Shown here: positions 9,020-16,306 of the stretch, in pieces
Layout: the number at the start of each line of letters is the position of its first letter
How positions within the stretch are numbered: position 1 is the stretch's first letter
NCBI GenBank assembly: GCA_002839545.1
Contig: PGYG01000003.1
Location: forward strand, 1-32,718
Direction: 5' to 3'
Source of the DNA: Candidatus Methanoperedentaceae archaeon HGW-Methanoperedenaceae-1
Lineage (GTDB): Archaea > Halobacteriota > Methanosarcinia > Methanosarcinales > Methanoperedenaceae
Length of the DNA: 32,718 bases
Made by a program: the position numbers and the translations under genes
Notes under the pieces: generated by a model
Database searches by the model: none
Told to the model about the DNA's origin: nothing
Seen by the model: only the letters and a program-made list of their open reading frames with translations

Positions 9020-9672
9020 TGGTAAGGGAAGCATATCACAATGACCTTCACAGGTTGAAGGATGAGACTATAAACATGGCATCACTTGTCGGAAAGGCGA
9101 TAAACGATGCCGTGTTGTCCCTCAAGAACCGTGATGTTGAACTGGCGCAGAAGGTTATTGACATGGATACCGAAATAGACGCTGTATATCACAAAATCGA
9201 GGATGATTGCATGCGCCTGCTTGCACTCCAGCAGCCCATGGCAAGGGATTTGAGGCTTATAATCTCGATATTGAAGATGGGTATTGACCTTGAAAGGATG
9301 GGAGACCTGGCGCTGGAAATCGGGATTATTACACAGATAACAGCAAATGTGCCGCCAATTAAACCACTGATAGACATTCCACGAATGTCAGAGATAAGCC
9401 AGGAAATGCTGGTTAATACCATGAAAGCCTTTAAAAACAAGGATGCTGAACTTGCGAGAGAAATTGCCAGAAAGGATGATGAACTCGATATGCTCTTTGA
9501 CCAGATACGAAGGGAACTTATCTCGTATATGATAGAAGACCCGAAAACGATAACCAGCGCCCAGCACCTTACTTTTGTGGCAAGGTATCTTGAAAGGATT
9601 GGCGACCATATAACAAATCTCTGTGAAGGTGTGGTGTTCATGGTTACAGGAGAAAGGGTGGAGTTAAACTAA
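9019..9672 (+). CDS. phoU: Phosphate transport regulator PhoU
   Basis: The 217-residue protein is all-helical with two homologous halves, each holding the family metal-cluster motif: DLERMGDLALEI in the first and YLERIGDHITNLCEG in the second. PhoU restrains Pst uptake when phosphate is ample and in bacteria also signals to PhoR. No histidine kinase partner is in the window, so here it most likely modulates the transporter directly (inference). Its ATG overlaps the pstB stop, and it is the last gene of the operon, converging with the ClC gene 24 nt away. Confidence 0.95.
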   Translation: MVREAYHNDLHRLKDETINMASLVGKAINDAVLSLKNRDVELAQKVIDMDTEIDAVYHKIEDDCMRLLALQQPMARDLRLIISILKMGIDLERMGDLALEIGIITQITANVPPIKPLIDIPRMSEISQEMLVNTMKAFKNKDAELAREIARKDDELDMLFDQIRRELISYMIEDPKTITSAQHLTFVARYLERIGDHITNLCEGVVFMVTGERVELN

Positions 9673-9696
9673 AAAAATCTGGAAACCCTGTAAAAC

Positions 9697-11466
9697 TTAC
9701 CTATTTGAACTCAGCTTTGCATGTGTCCTTATAATATCATATTTCGTAAGCAGCCCTATAAGTTTTTTCTGGTCTTTGCTATCCACGACTGGCAGCCTGC
9801 CGATTTTCCTGTCAAGAAGCCTGCCAAGTGCTTTTTCAAGGGATTCCTCTGGTGTGGTAACTATTAGCTCTTTAGTCATTACCGTCTCAACAAAGGTGTT
9901 CTCCCGTTCTTCAACAGGGACACGTTCTGCATCTTCAAACGTCATCATGCCAACCAGTTCCTTTTTCTCGTTAACCACAGGGAAGCCTGTGTACCCGTAT
10001 TTATGTATCAGGTCAAGCACGCTTTTGGCAGTCAAAGATGGAAGGATGGTAACCACATTTGTGTTCATGGCATCTTTCACCAGCGCGCGCTCAAGTATAT
10101 CCACTGTCATCTCGCGCCTGTGGGCAGGCGATGCTGCTCTGCTCTGTGCCTGTTTCTCGTATATTGTCCATTTTCCTGACAATAGATATGAAAGAGTCGA
10201 AGCCACCATCAGGGGCGCAAGCAGGTTGTAGTTCCCTGCCATCTCGGAAACCATGACAATAGCGGCAATCGGGACTTTTGCAATACCTGCAAGCAATGCA
10301 CCCATTCCTACCAGAACGTATGAGCCAGGCTGAGTGATTGCATTCGGGAAAATGGAATTCATTATCTGTCCGTATGCCCCGCCCACCATGCCGCCGATTA
10401 CAAGCGACGGTGCAAACACGCCGCCGCTTCCGCCTGAACTTATGGTAAACGAGGTAGCAAGGATTTTGATAAGCACAAGCACCATCATCAGAGCCACTGA
10501 CAGGCTGGCAAGGTCGCCGTTCATTGCCATCTGTACCCAGCCGTAACCTGTCCCGAGTACCTGTGGGAAAAACATGGCAATTATCCCGACAAAAAGCCCC
10601 CCGATTGCAGGCTTGAAATGGGGTTTGATTTTAAGCGGCCTGAAAAATTTGTTGCGCATCCCATAGAAAATTACCACGAAAAGTATCGCAGTGGCAGCGC
10701 ACAGTATTCCGAGAATGCCGTAAAAAACCAGCTCTGACGGATGGGTGAAACTGAAACTTGGCATGGAGAAGATATGCCCCCACCCGAAAAATGATGAGAA
10801 TATTGAATACGCAACAGTGGATGAAATAAATGCGGGAACAAGCCCTTCAGTTTCCATGTCGCTTTTGTAGAGAACCTCAATAGCAAATATTGACCCGCCA
10901 AGCGGTGCCTTGAATATACTGCCAATGCCTGCTGCTGTTCCGCATATGAGCATAATCCTGCGGTCACGGTCACTCAGTTTAAGAAATGTTGCAAGGGCTG
11001 AACCGAAACCTGCCCCGATCTGGGCGATGGGTCCTTCCCTGCCTGCGCTTCCGCCTGTACCAATGGTGATGATAGATGAAATGGCTTTTATAATCGGCAC
11101 CCTTTTCCTGATAATTCCCCTTTTATTATTGTAAGCGTCAATGACAGCATCAGTGCCGTGTCCTTCCGCTTCAGGCGCGAAAGTGAAAATTATGATGCCT
11201 GCAAGCAACCCGCCTGCTGCTGGTAACAGGAACAGGACCCATTTAGCGGTTTCAAAATCTGGCGGGGTGAATAATGGCAGCTCCCCTGCAGGCACAGGGG
11301 GATAATAGCCGCCGATGCCGCCAAGGATGTAGTTTGTAGCAGCCCCCAGCCCGAGATAGAACAGGATAGCTCCGAAGCCTGATACAATCCCTATTATAAA
11401 ACTAAACAGCGTCCATCTCTGGACCTGTCTTAAATCAAGCTCATTTAAAATTTCACGAATTTTCAA
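9697..11466 (-). CDS. ClC-family chloride channel/transporter with C-terminal CBS pair
   Basis: The 589-residue membrane protein has the ClC signatures in order: GHGTDAVI in place of the common GSGIP, GSAGREGPIAQIG with the gating Glu near residue 145, FKAPLGGSIFAIEVLY near 197, and GGSGGVFAPSLVIGG. Two CBS domains follow from about residue 460 (ALVKDAMNTNVVTI and VETVMTKELIVTT) and probably sense adenine nucleotides. At the position of the E. coli proton glutamate (IIEEM) this protein reads AIEVL, a Val as in ClC channels. The start is TTG with a weak GAGG upstream; no nearby ATG gives a better N-terminus. It is divergent from the gene at 11568. Confidence 0.92.
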   Translation of the reverse strand: MKIREILNELDLRQVQRWTLFSFIIGIVSGFGAILFYLGLGAATNYILGGIGGYYPPVPAGELPLFTPPDFETAKWVLFLLPAAGGLLAGIIIFTFAPEAEGHGTDAVIDAYNNKRGIIRKRVPIIKAISSIITIGTGGSAGREGPIAQIGAGFGSALATFLKLSDRDRRIMLICGTAAGIGSIFKAPLGGSIFAIEVLYKSDMETEGLVPAFISSTVAYSIFSSFFGWGHIFSMPSFSFTHPSELVFYGILGILCAATAILFVVIFYGMRNKFFRPLKIKPHFKPAIGGLFVGIIAMFFPQVLGTGYGWVQMAMNGDLASLSVALMMVLVLIKILATSFTISSGGSGGVFAPSLVIGGMVGGAYGQIMNSIFPNAITQPGSYVLVGMGALLAGIAKVPIAAIVMVSEMAGNYNLLAPLMVASTLSYLLSGKWTIYEKQAQSRAASPAHRREMTVDILERALVKDAMNTNVVTILPSLTAKSVLDLIHKYGYTGFPVVNEKKELVGMMTFEDAERVPVEERENTFVETVMTKELIVTTPEESLEKALGRLLDRKIGRLPVVDSKDQKKLIGLLTKYDIIRTHAKLSSNR

Positions 11467-11567
11467 AGTAAGGTCTTCCTCGGGGATTTAATATAACTCA
11501 TTATACTTTAATACCTTCCAGAACGCAAGAACATATTTTACAGGTCAGTGATATTTAATAGAATACA

Positions 11568-12035
11568 ATGAAGAAAATGGAACAGCATAACCTGGATGCC
11601 CTCATTTCGGCTGAAGAAAGGGAACATTTCCTGTCAGGGCTGCACCGCTACCTTGTATGGGTCGGGGAAAAATTACCTGATGAAGTGGAAGTGGACGGGA
11701 CAAAAATAAGACTTCATGACCTTATATGGAGCTGTGCCCACAAGAAGCAGTTTTCCGAAGATGAAAAAAAGCGGCTTCTTGAGCTTGTTGATACCCTGGA
11801 TAAAAAAGAAAAACATGATGAGGTCATCCTGCAGAAAGCGAATCTCACCCGCGAGGAAGCTGAACAGTTATATCATGAATCTGCAAGCCTTATCAGGGCA
11901 ATCATTGATTTGAGGGATTGTGAATCCGGAAAAGTAAAACCAATAGAAACAGGTGAGGAAATAAGGACTAAAGTAAACGATGCACGAAGATGGCTTGGAT
12001 TCTTGAAAAACATCGGTAAGGACAGTGTTAAGTGA
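11568..12035 (+). CDS. Conserved archaeal hypothetical protein (possibly DUF5788)
   Basis: The 155-residue soluble protein is charged and predominantly helical, with a middle segment of Lys/Glu-rich helices (KKRLLELVDTLDKKEKHDE) and a C-terminal helix (VNDARRWLGFLKNI). It resembles a conserved hypothetical family of methanogens that I remember as DUF5788, but I cannot verify this. No catalytic motif or membrane segment is visible. It is divergent from the ClC gene and lies upstream of a zinc-ribbon protein that has its own promoter. Function is unknown. Confidence 0.8.
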   Translation: MKKMEQHNLDALISAEEREHFLSGLHRYLVWVGEKLPDEVEVDGTKIRLHDLIWSCAHKKQFSEDEKKRLLELVDTLDKKEKHDEVILQKANLTREEAEQLYHESASLIRAIIDLRDCESGKVKPIETGEEIRTKVNDARRWLGFLKNIGKDSVK

Positions 12036-12037
12036 CG

Positions 12038-12045
12038 TATAAATA
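12038..12045 (+). promoter_or_regulatory. TATA box of the zinc-ribbon gene (leaderless)
   Basis: TATAAATA lies immediately after the upstream gene's stop, with its centre 24-25 nt before the ATG at 12066. That predicts a transcript starting at or next to the start codon, i.e. a leaderless mRNA. Confidence 0.55.
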
Positions 12046-12065
12046 GAGTCAGGGTTCATTTTGTA

Positions 12066-12263
12066 ATGATGGAAAACGATGAAGATTTTGACAGGCTTGA
12101 AGAGTTAATTATTGAAGAGGGAAAGAAAAGCCCTTCAAAGAAGCTCCTGATATGTCCGGTATGTAAGTCCACTCATGTTATGTATTATCTCGGGGGGCAG
12201 ATTGGATACATGTACCAGTGCAAAGACTGCGGGTATGTAGGCTCTTTTGTTATTGAAAAATAA
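12066..12263 (+). CDS. Small zinc-ribbon protein
   Basis: The 65-residue protein has an acidic N-terminal helix (DFDRLEELIIEEGKK) and then two knuckles, CPVC at about 29-32 and CKDCGY at about 52-57, consistent with one structural zinc. The YxCKDCGYVGSF ending is typical of small archaeal transcription- or translation-associated ribbons, but no precise family can be named. Its 3' end converges with the regulator gene 18 nt away. Confidence 0.82.
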   Translation: MMENDEDFDRLEELIIEEGKKSPSKKLLICPVCKSTHVMYYLGGQIGYMYQCKDCGYVGSFVIEK

Positions 12264-12281
12264 AAACAGCGAGTATTAAGG

Positions 12282-12568
12282 CTACACGTGAAAAACAACC
12301 CCCTTTGTATTTTCCACAAGGGAATTTCTTAATCCATAAAGACTCTGGCGTGCATCCTTGAAATAAAAGCGCTCCTCAAGGATACCTTTTTTCTTTAACC
12401 TGTCAAGTGCGTACCTGACAGTCCTTGGAGGCAGGTAGGTTTCCCTTGTAATTTCTTTCTGGGTCATTGACCCGCCATGTTCCAGGATTTTAAAAACAAG
12501 TTTTGCCGAAGGTGGCAGCTTTTCCAGCTTAATGTCTTCTTCGGCTACCGGTACGTTATTTATTTCAT
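12282..12568 (-). CDS. Winged helix-turn-helix (MarR-like) regulator with disturbed 5' end
   Basis: The track gives only 61 residues from ATG 12467, but the same frame stays open to 12599 and encodes a convincing N-terminal part: EKLPPSAKLVFKILEHGGS, then TQKEITRETYLPPRTVRYAL, the recognition helix of an archaeal winged-helix regulator. No ATG, GTG or TTG exists in that frame above 12467. ATG 12568 would fit if one base were missing in the GAAATA run (N-terminus MKINNVPVAEED). ATG 12603, which has a GGTGA ribosome site and correct spacing from a TATA box, would fit if one base were surplus. This is either a sequencing indel, a true frameshift or a non-standard start. The gene carries a palindromic operator on its own promoter. 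Confidence 0.7.
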
Positions 12569-12618
12569 GGTTGTTTCCAGTAACAACAAAAACGATCCCT
12601 CATTGGTATCACCGGAGG

Positions 12619-12635
12619 AGTTAACAGCGTTAACT
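12619..12635 (-). promoter_or_regulatory. Palindromic operator of the wHTH regulator
   Basis: AGTTAAC-AGC-GTTAACT is a perfect 7-3-7 inverted repeat. It lies between the TATA box (12637-12644) and the predicted transcription start (about 12614), where a bound dimer would block RNA polymerase. Autoregulation by the adjacent regulator is inferred from position. Confidence 0.6.
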
Positions 12636-12636
12636 A

Positions 12637-12644
12637 TTATAAAT
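12637..12644 (-). promoter_or_regulatory. TATA box of the wHTH regulator
   Basis: On the minus strand the sequence is TTTATAAT. The predicted start site about 26 nt downstream leaves a short leader ending in GGTGATACCAATG at 12603. Confidence 0.55.
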
Positions 12645-12742
12645 CTTCCTGTAATTCCCTGATGGCAGAAAGATCCTACTATGGATAATCCGAATTAAAC
12701 ATATCAAAGAATCCTGAACAGATTCATTAAATTGTTAAAAGT

Positions 12743-12979
12743 TTATACCGGAACCATTGCAAGGGTTCCGACAGGGCAGTTACGTGTACACAACCCGCAG
12801 GCAATACACGCATCGTAATTAACAAAGGCTATGCCATTGTTAACAGCAATTGCAAGTTTAGCAGTATTTATATCAAAGTCTTCTTCCTTTGACAACTTTG
12901 TATTTGTCGGGCAGACCGTCACGCAAATCCCGCATCCGTTGCAATTCCCAGAAAGTACAAGTTTCTTATCTTTTGCCAT
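12743..12979 (-). CDS. Ferredoxin, 2x[4Fe-4S]
   Basis: The 78-residue protein has two cluster-binding motifs, CNGCGICVTVCP near residue 13 and CIACGLCTRNCP near residue 58, the standard pattern for two [4Fe-4S] clusters. The loop between them is longer than in the shortest clostridial types. It is a soluble low-potential electron carrier. No Shine-Dalgarno is obvious. The gene begins 38 nt after the tubulin-like gene and may be the last member of that transcript, although a private promoter cannot be excluded. Confidence 0.92.
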   Translation of the reverse strand: MAKDKKLVLSGNCNGCGICVTVCPTNTKLSKEEDFDINTAKLAIAVNNGIAFVNYDACIACGLCTRNCPVGTLAMVPV

Positions 12980-13017
12980 GAGGTATGATACTGGTTAAAA
13001 CAATATGAATATTTCGT

Positions 13018-14115
13018 TTAGTACATGGGTTCAAGCCCGTCCATTTTATTTGAAATGGATAGATTCTGCATGGCTATCTGTTCCTTCTTCCCACGTTCTT
13101 TTTCGATGGCTTCAACACCAATATTAAATAACCTGTCAAGTTCAACCGATGCCCCGATAGACAGGACCGTCAGTACCCTTGGCATTACGCCGTCTCGTAA
13201 AAGCACACCTTTAAACACATGACCTATATCGCTTGAAAGCCTGTCTACTTCTGTGGTAATGTCGTTAATATTGAGGTATTTTTTATCCCCTTCTATAATC
13301 ATCATTGCCCGTGTCGCTTCTTTATAGGGGTCAATCTGGAAAAGAAGACCGCCGTGAGATAAACTCTGTTTAATGGTTGACTTGATAGTAAGATTATTGC
13401 TGGCTTCACCATAACCGATTGTAGCAAGTTTTGAGCCTGCTGCCATGACAGTCTTAAAATCACCCAGGTCAGTAACCATCATCATTTCACTGTCAAGTGC
13501 CTTTAAGAGGAAAAGGAACCTCTGTGCGATTGTGTGGTTAATACCGTCATAGGCTGCTTTTATATCCTTGCCAAGATTTTTTAAGAACTCGTTATCTGCG
13601 ATGATAGTACCGTCACCGTTTCCCGACATGAGTTCTTTCAGGCAGAAAATCGAATTCTGGAGGTAAATGGAACCTTCTTCCCTGAACGGAAGTACTAAAA
13701 TACCGTAAACATTGAAGTTATACCGTTCTTTCATTGCCTCAATCAAAGGCGGAGTGAACGATGAGCCGGTACCGCCAGAGGCGGAAGCGATTACAAAAGC
13801 GACGTCAAAATCCCCGCGCTCCTCGATAGCGCGAAGCAGGAGTTCCTTGTTATCTTCAAAACAATCCTTTCCGACATTCCTGTTTGCACCGACACCGTGA
13901 AGGTATGGAACGTGTATCCTGTCCCTGGATTTTGTATACCTGAGTTCTTTCAAATCATTTACTGCGGTATTAATCGCAATTGTCTGTACATTGCTTACGA
14001 ATTTCTGTTTTCCGTAATATTTAGAGACAACCCCGCCGCCAAAAGCTTCCCTGTTTATTGAATCAAGTATCCTGTTACCGCACTGTCCAACGCCTATAAG
14101 AAGTATGTTTAACAT
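13018..14115 (-). CDS. Tubulin/FtsZ-superfamily GTPase, CetZ-like
   Basis: The 365-residue protein has all nucleotide loops of the superfamily. T1 is GVGQCGNRILD at about 8-18, strikingly tubulin-like (compare GQCGN). T2 is AINTAVNDL and T3 is HGVGANRNVG. T4 is ASGGTGSS near 111-118, a variant of GGGTGSG. T5 is VLPFREEG. T7, MVTDLGDFKTVM near 214-225, keeps the two aspartates of NxDxxD with Asn replaced by Val. This suggests a GTP-binding, polymer-forming and hydrolysis-competent protein in the cytoplasm, closer to CetZ than to FtsZ; CetZ proteins in haloarchaea control cell shape. It starts 9 nt after a membrane-anchored surface protein with AGAGG as ribosome site, so the two are co-translated. 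The role here is unproven. Confidence 0.85.
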   Translation of the reverse strand: MLNILLIGVGQCGNRILDSINREAFGGGVVSKYYGKQKFVSNVQTIAINTAVNDLKELRYTKSRDRIHVPYLHGVGANRNVGKDCFEDNKELLLRAIEERGDFDVAFVIASASGGTGSSFTPPLIEAMKERYNFNVYGILVLPFREEGSIYLQNSIFCLKELMSGNGDGTIIADNEFLKNLGKDIKAAYDGINHTIAQRFLFLLKALDSEMMMVTDLGDFKTVMAAGSKLATIGYGEASNNLTIKSTIKQSLSHGGLLFQIDPYKEATRAMMIIEGDKKYLNINDITTEVDRLSSDIGHVFKGVLLRDGVMPRVLTVLSIGASVELDRLFNIGVEAIEKERGKKEQIAMQNLSISNKMDGLEPMY

Positions 14116-14124
14116 TATGTCCTC

Positions 14125-15291
14125 TTAATATCTATACTCTTTATGTTTTCTAATGGTAAATAATAGTACTCCAATTATTACACCGATTGCAGGTATGATG
14201 ATATACCAGTAATCCACCGGGTTTTTCTCTTTTTTAGTCACTGAAATTGTTTCGGAACTTGTAGCGAAACCAGTTGTATCATCATTGTAGCTGGTTTTCA
14301 GGCGGATTGTATAATTGCCGCCGTCAACAGCCTTTAAAATAATTGAATATGATTCGGATTCCCCTGATTCTATTTTCTTATATACCTGCCTTAAATCACC
14401 TTCTTCCAGTTTCAGCCCGTTCGGAACCAGACCGTCAACAAGTACGGATTCCGCGGAAGAGTTCCCATTATTTGTAATTTTCACAACCATATTGATTAAG
14501 TCATCTGTCATTACATCATTTTTATCAATTGTAATTGCTGTTGTAAGGTTGGATTTTTCCTTCACTTCCCTGGCGACAGTTATTGTAATTGAGTTTGATT
14601 TACTGGTTTTTGAACCATAACTCAGGATTGCGGGTTCAATGTTGAATGTACCCCCCTCTACAGCTTTTAATCCATATACAATCGTATCAATTTGCCCCGG
14701 GTCAAGGCTCTTTTTTATTTCAGGAGGGAACATGGTGCCTGCGGCACGGGTAAAACCACTTGGAAGAAACTCTGTCAGTGTCATGTCGCTGGCTGTCCCG
14801 TTGCCTGTGTTTTCAACAGTTAGCTTGAACTCCACAACATCCCCGATATTGACGTTTGTTTTGCCTACAGATTTTGTCAACACAATATTCGGGACTTTGG
14901 AAGCCTCAATAAGGGCAGGTGTTGCGATTTCATATTTTACAGGAGTGCTCCATGTATCCGGGTATGTGACATTAAGCCTGAAACTAGCCGGGGCAGCAAC
15001 TTGGAACATAGAAGCAGTAATCTGGGTTTTATTATATGGCAACCCTGCCTCTTTAGTTATTGACTCCGCAGAGTCATACAAATAGAATGTTCTTGATGAG
15101 TCACCTGAACTTATATTTACTTTTGCAAAAGTTAAATCACCTGGTTTGCTTATATCAATAATTTCTATTTTGTAATAACCAAGCTCAAAATTCAAGCCGG
15201 TGTTGTTTCGCATCTCAAAACCTTCTGTTGTTGCACTCGCAACACTCGAAAACATCAATAAAACCAGTACTAAAATCCACAGTATTTTCAT
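14125..15291 (-). CDS. Membrane-anchored extracellular protein with two DUF11/CARDB-like domains
   Basis: The 388-residue protein has a signal peptide (residues 1 to about 20, ending SVASA). An N-terminal domain of about 100 residues follows, then two Ig-like domains of the DUF11/CARDB kind, recognisable by VEFKLTVENTGNGTASDMTL and VVKITNNGNSSAESVLV. A single C-terminal helix (YWYIIIPAIGVIIGVLLF) and a basic tail anchor it. Such domains occur in archaeal S-layer and adhesion proteins, so it should face outside. GGAGA lies nine bases before the ATG. It is the promoter-proximal gene of the operon with the CetZ-like GTPase, hinting at a link between surface and cytoskeleton (inference). Confidence 0.85.
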   Translation of the reverse strand: MKILWILVLVLLMFSSVASATTEGFEMRNNTGLNFELGYYKIEIIDISKPGDLTFAKVNISSGDSSRTFYLYDSAESITKEAGLPYNKTQITASMFQVAAPASFRLNVTYPDTWSTPVKYEIATPALIEASKVPNIVLTKSVGKTNVNIGDVVEFKLTVENTGNGTASDMTLTEFLPSGFTRAAGTMFPPEIKKSLDPGQIDTIVYGLKAVEGGTFNIEPAILSYGSKTSKSNSITITVAREVKEKSNLTTAITIDKNDVMTDDLINMVVKITNNGNSSAESVLVDGLVPNGLKLEEGDLRQVYKKIESGESESYSIILKAVDGGNYTIRLKTSYNDDTTGFATSSETISVTKKEKNPVDYWYIIIPAIGVIIGVLLFTIRKHKEYRY

Positions 15292-15316
15292 TCAGAGTTC
15301 TCCTTTTTCCCATCTG

Positions 15317-15330
15317 CTATTGTACAATAG
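15317..15330 (-). promoter_or_regulatory. 14-bp perfect palindrome in the leader of the surface-protein/tubulin operon
   Basis: CTATTGTACAATAG is its own reverse complement. It lies between the predicted transcription start (about 15342) and the ATG at 15291, where it could bind a dimeric repressor. It is too tight to form a stable RNA hairpin. Confidence 0.45.
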
Positions 15331-15363
15331 ATACATCGACAAACGCTTAATAATATTCAATTC

Positions 15364-15371
15364 TATATAAA
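15364..15371 (-). promoter_or_regulatory. TATA box of the surface-protein/CetZ-like operon
   Basis: The minus strand reads AGATTTATATAGA, a near-consensus archaeal TATA box. Initiation about 26 nt downstream gives a leader of about 50 nt. Confidence 0.6.
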
Positions 15372-15419
15372 TCTTATGAGTATAATCATCCATTATAAAT
15401 CCAATAAGAGTAAAAGGAT

Positions 15420-16235
15420 TCACACATTTAGTTTAAGGCTGACATCAAGCCAGTTCGATGAGTGTGTAAGCGCACCGATTGAAATAACATCAATACCTGT
15501 TTTTGAATAATCCCCGATATCACGCAGTGTTATGCCGCCAGAGGCTTCAAGGATAACGTTTTTTCTCAGGTTTTTCTCGTCCAGAGACTTAACACTCTGT
15601 TCAATTTCATCCACAGACATGTTATCAAACATGATAATATCCGCGCCCATTCCAGCCGCAAGTATTGCAGACTCCATATCTTCCACTTCAACTTCAAGCT
15701 TCTGGGTGAAACTTTTTGACTTTTGGGCGTTTTTTATGGCGTTCTCAAGCCCCATGACTTCAATATGGTTATCTTTAATCATAACAGAATCCGAAAGGTT
15801 AAACCTGTGCGGGTCGCCGCCTCCTGCAATAACTGCTTTTTTCTCGAATTTGCGAAAACCTGGTGTTGTTTTTCGTGTGCATGCAATCCTGACGCCGCCT
15901 GCCATGTCAACATACCTGCGTGTAAGTGTGGCAATCCCGCTCATTTTACCAAGGAAATTAAGAGCCAGCCGCTCAGCCCGCAGTATTGACCTTGCTCCGC
16001 CTTCAAGCGTAAATATCACATCATTTTTTTTCACAGCCGAGCCGTCTGTCAGCCCGGTTGCCGCAAATACATCAAAATACTCAAACACCTGTGTGGCTTC
16101 CGCAAGCCCTGCAACAATACCCGCTTCTTTTGAGACAACTTCCCCGCTGACTTCACAGTCAGGGATGATACTGCACGAAACATCGTTATAGCCGATGTCC
16201 TCTTCAATAAAACGCTCAAGTTCTGATAGTAACAT
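15420..16235 (-). CDS. nadC: Nicotinate-nucleotide pyrophosphorylase (quinolinate phosphoribosyltransferase)
   Basis: NadC converts quinolinate and PRPP to nicotinate mononucleotide, CO2 and pyrophosphate in de novo NAD synthesis. The 271 residues match the family length. Diagnostic motifs are ERLALNFLGKMSGIATLT, the substrate-binding CTRKTTPGFRKFEK, GGGDPHRFNLSDSVMIKDNH and, near the end, EASGGITLRDI with ISIGALTHS. It is divergent from nadX, sharing a 71-nt spacer with one symmetric TATA box. Confidence 0.97.
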   Translation of the reverse strand: MLLSELERFIEEDIGYNDVSCSIIPDCEVSGEVVSKEAGIVAGLAEATQVFEYFDVFAATGLTDGSAVKKNDVIFTLEGGARSILRAERLALNFLGKMSGIATLTRRYVDMAGGVRIACTRKTTPGFRKFEKKAVIAGGGDPHRFNLSDSVMIKDNHIEVMGLENAIKNAQKSKSFTQKLEVEVEDMESAILAAGMGADIIMFDNMSVDEIEQSVKSLDEKNLRKNVILEASGGITLRDIGDYSKTGIDVISIGALTHSSNWLDVSLKLNV

Positions 16236-16265
16236 AATCGGTAAAGTTAATTGTCTTCGGATTAC

Positions 16266-16273
16266 TTATATAA
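16266..16273. promoter_or_regulatory. Shared bidirectional TATA box of nadC and nadX
   Basis: TTATATAA is self-complementary. Its centre lies about 35 nt from the nadC ATG and about 38 nt from the nadX ATG. Either orientation would give a leader of about 10 nt. No other TATA-like box is evident in the spacer. Confidence 0.55.
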
Positions 16274-16306
16274 TGCTGTCAATGTATTAGGAAACTGGAA
16301 CATATT

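Noticed and set aside
12477-12662. 61-codon plus-strand ORF
   Set aside because: It is antisense to the N-terminal part and promoter of the winged-helix gene and has no domain.
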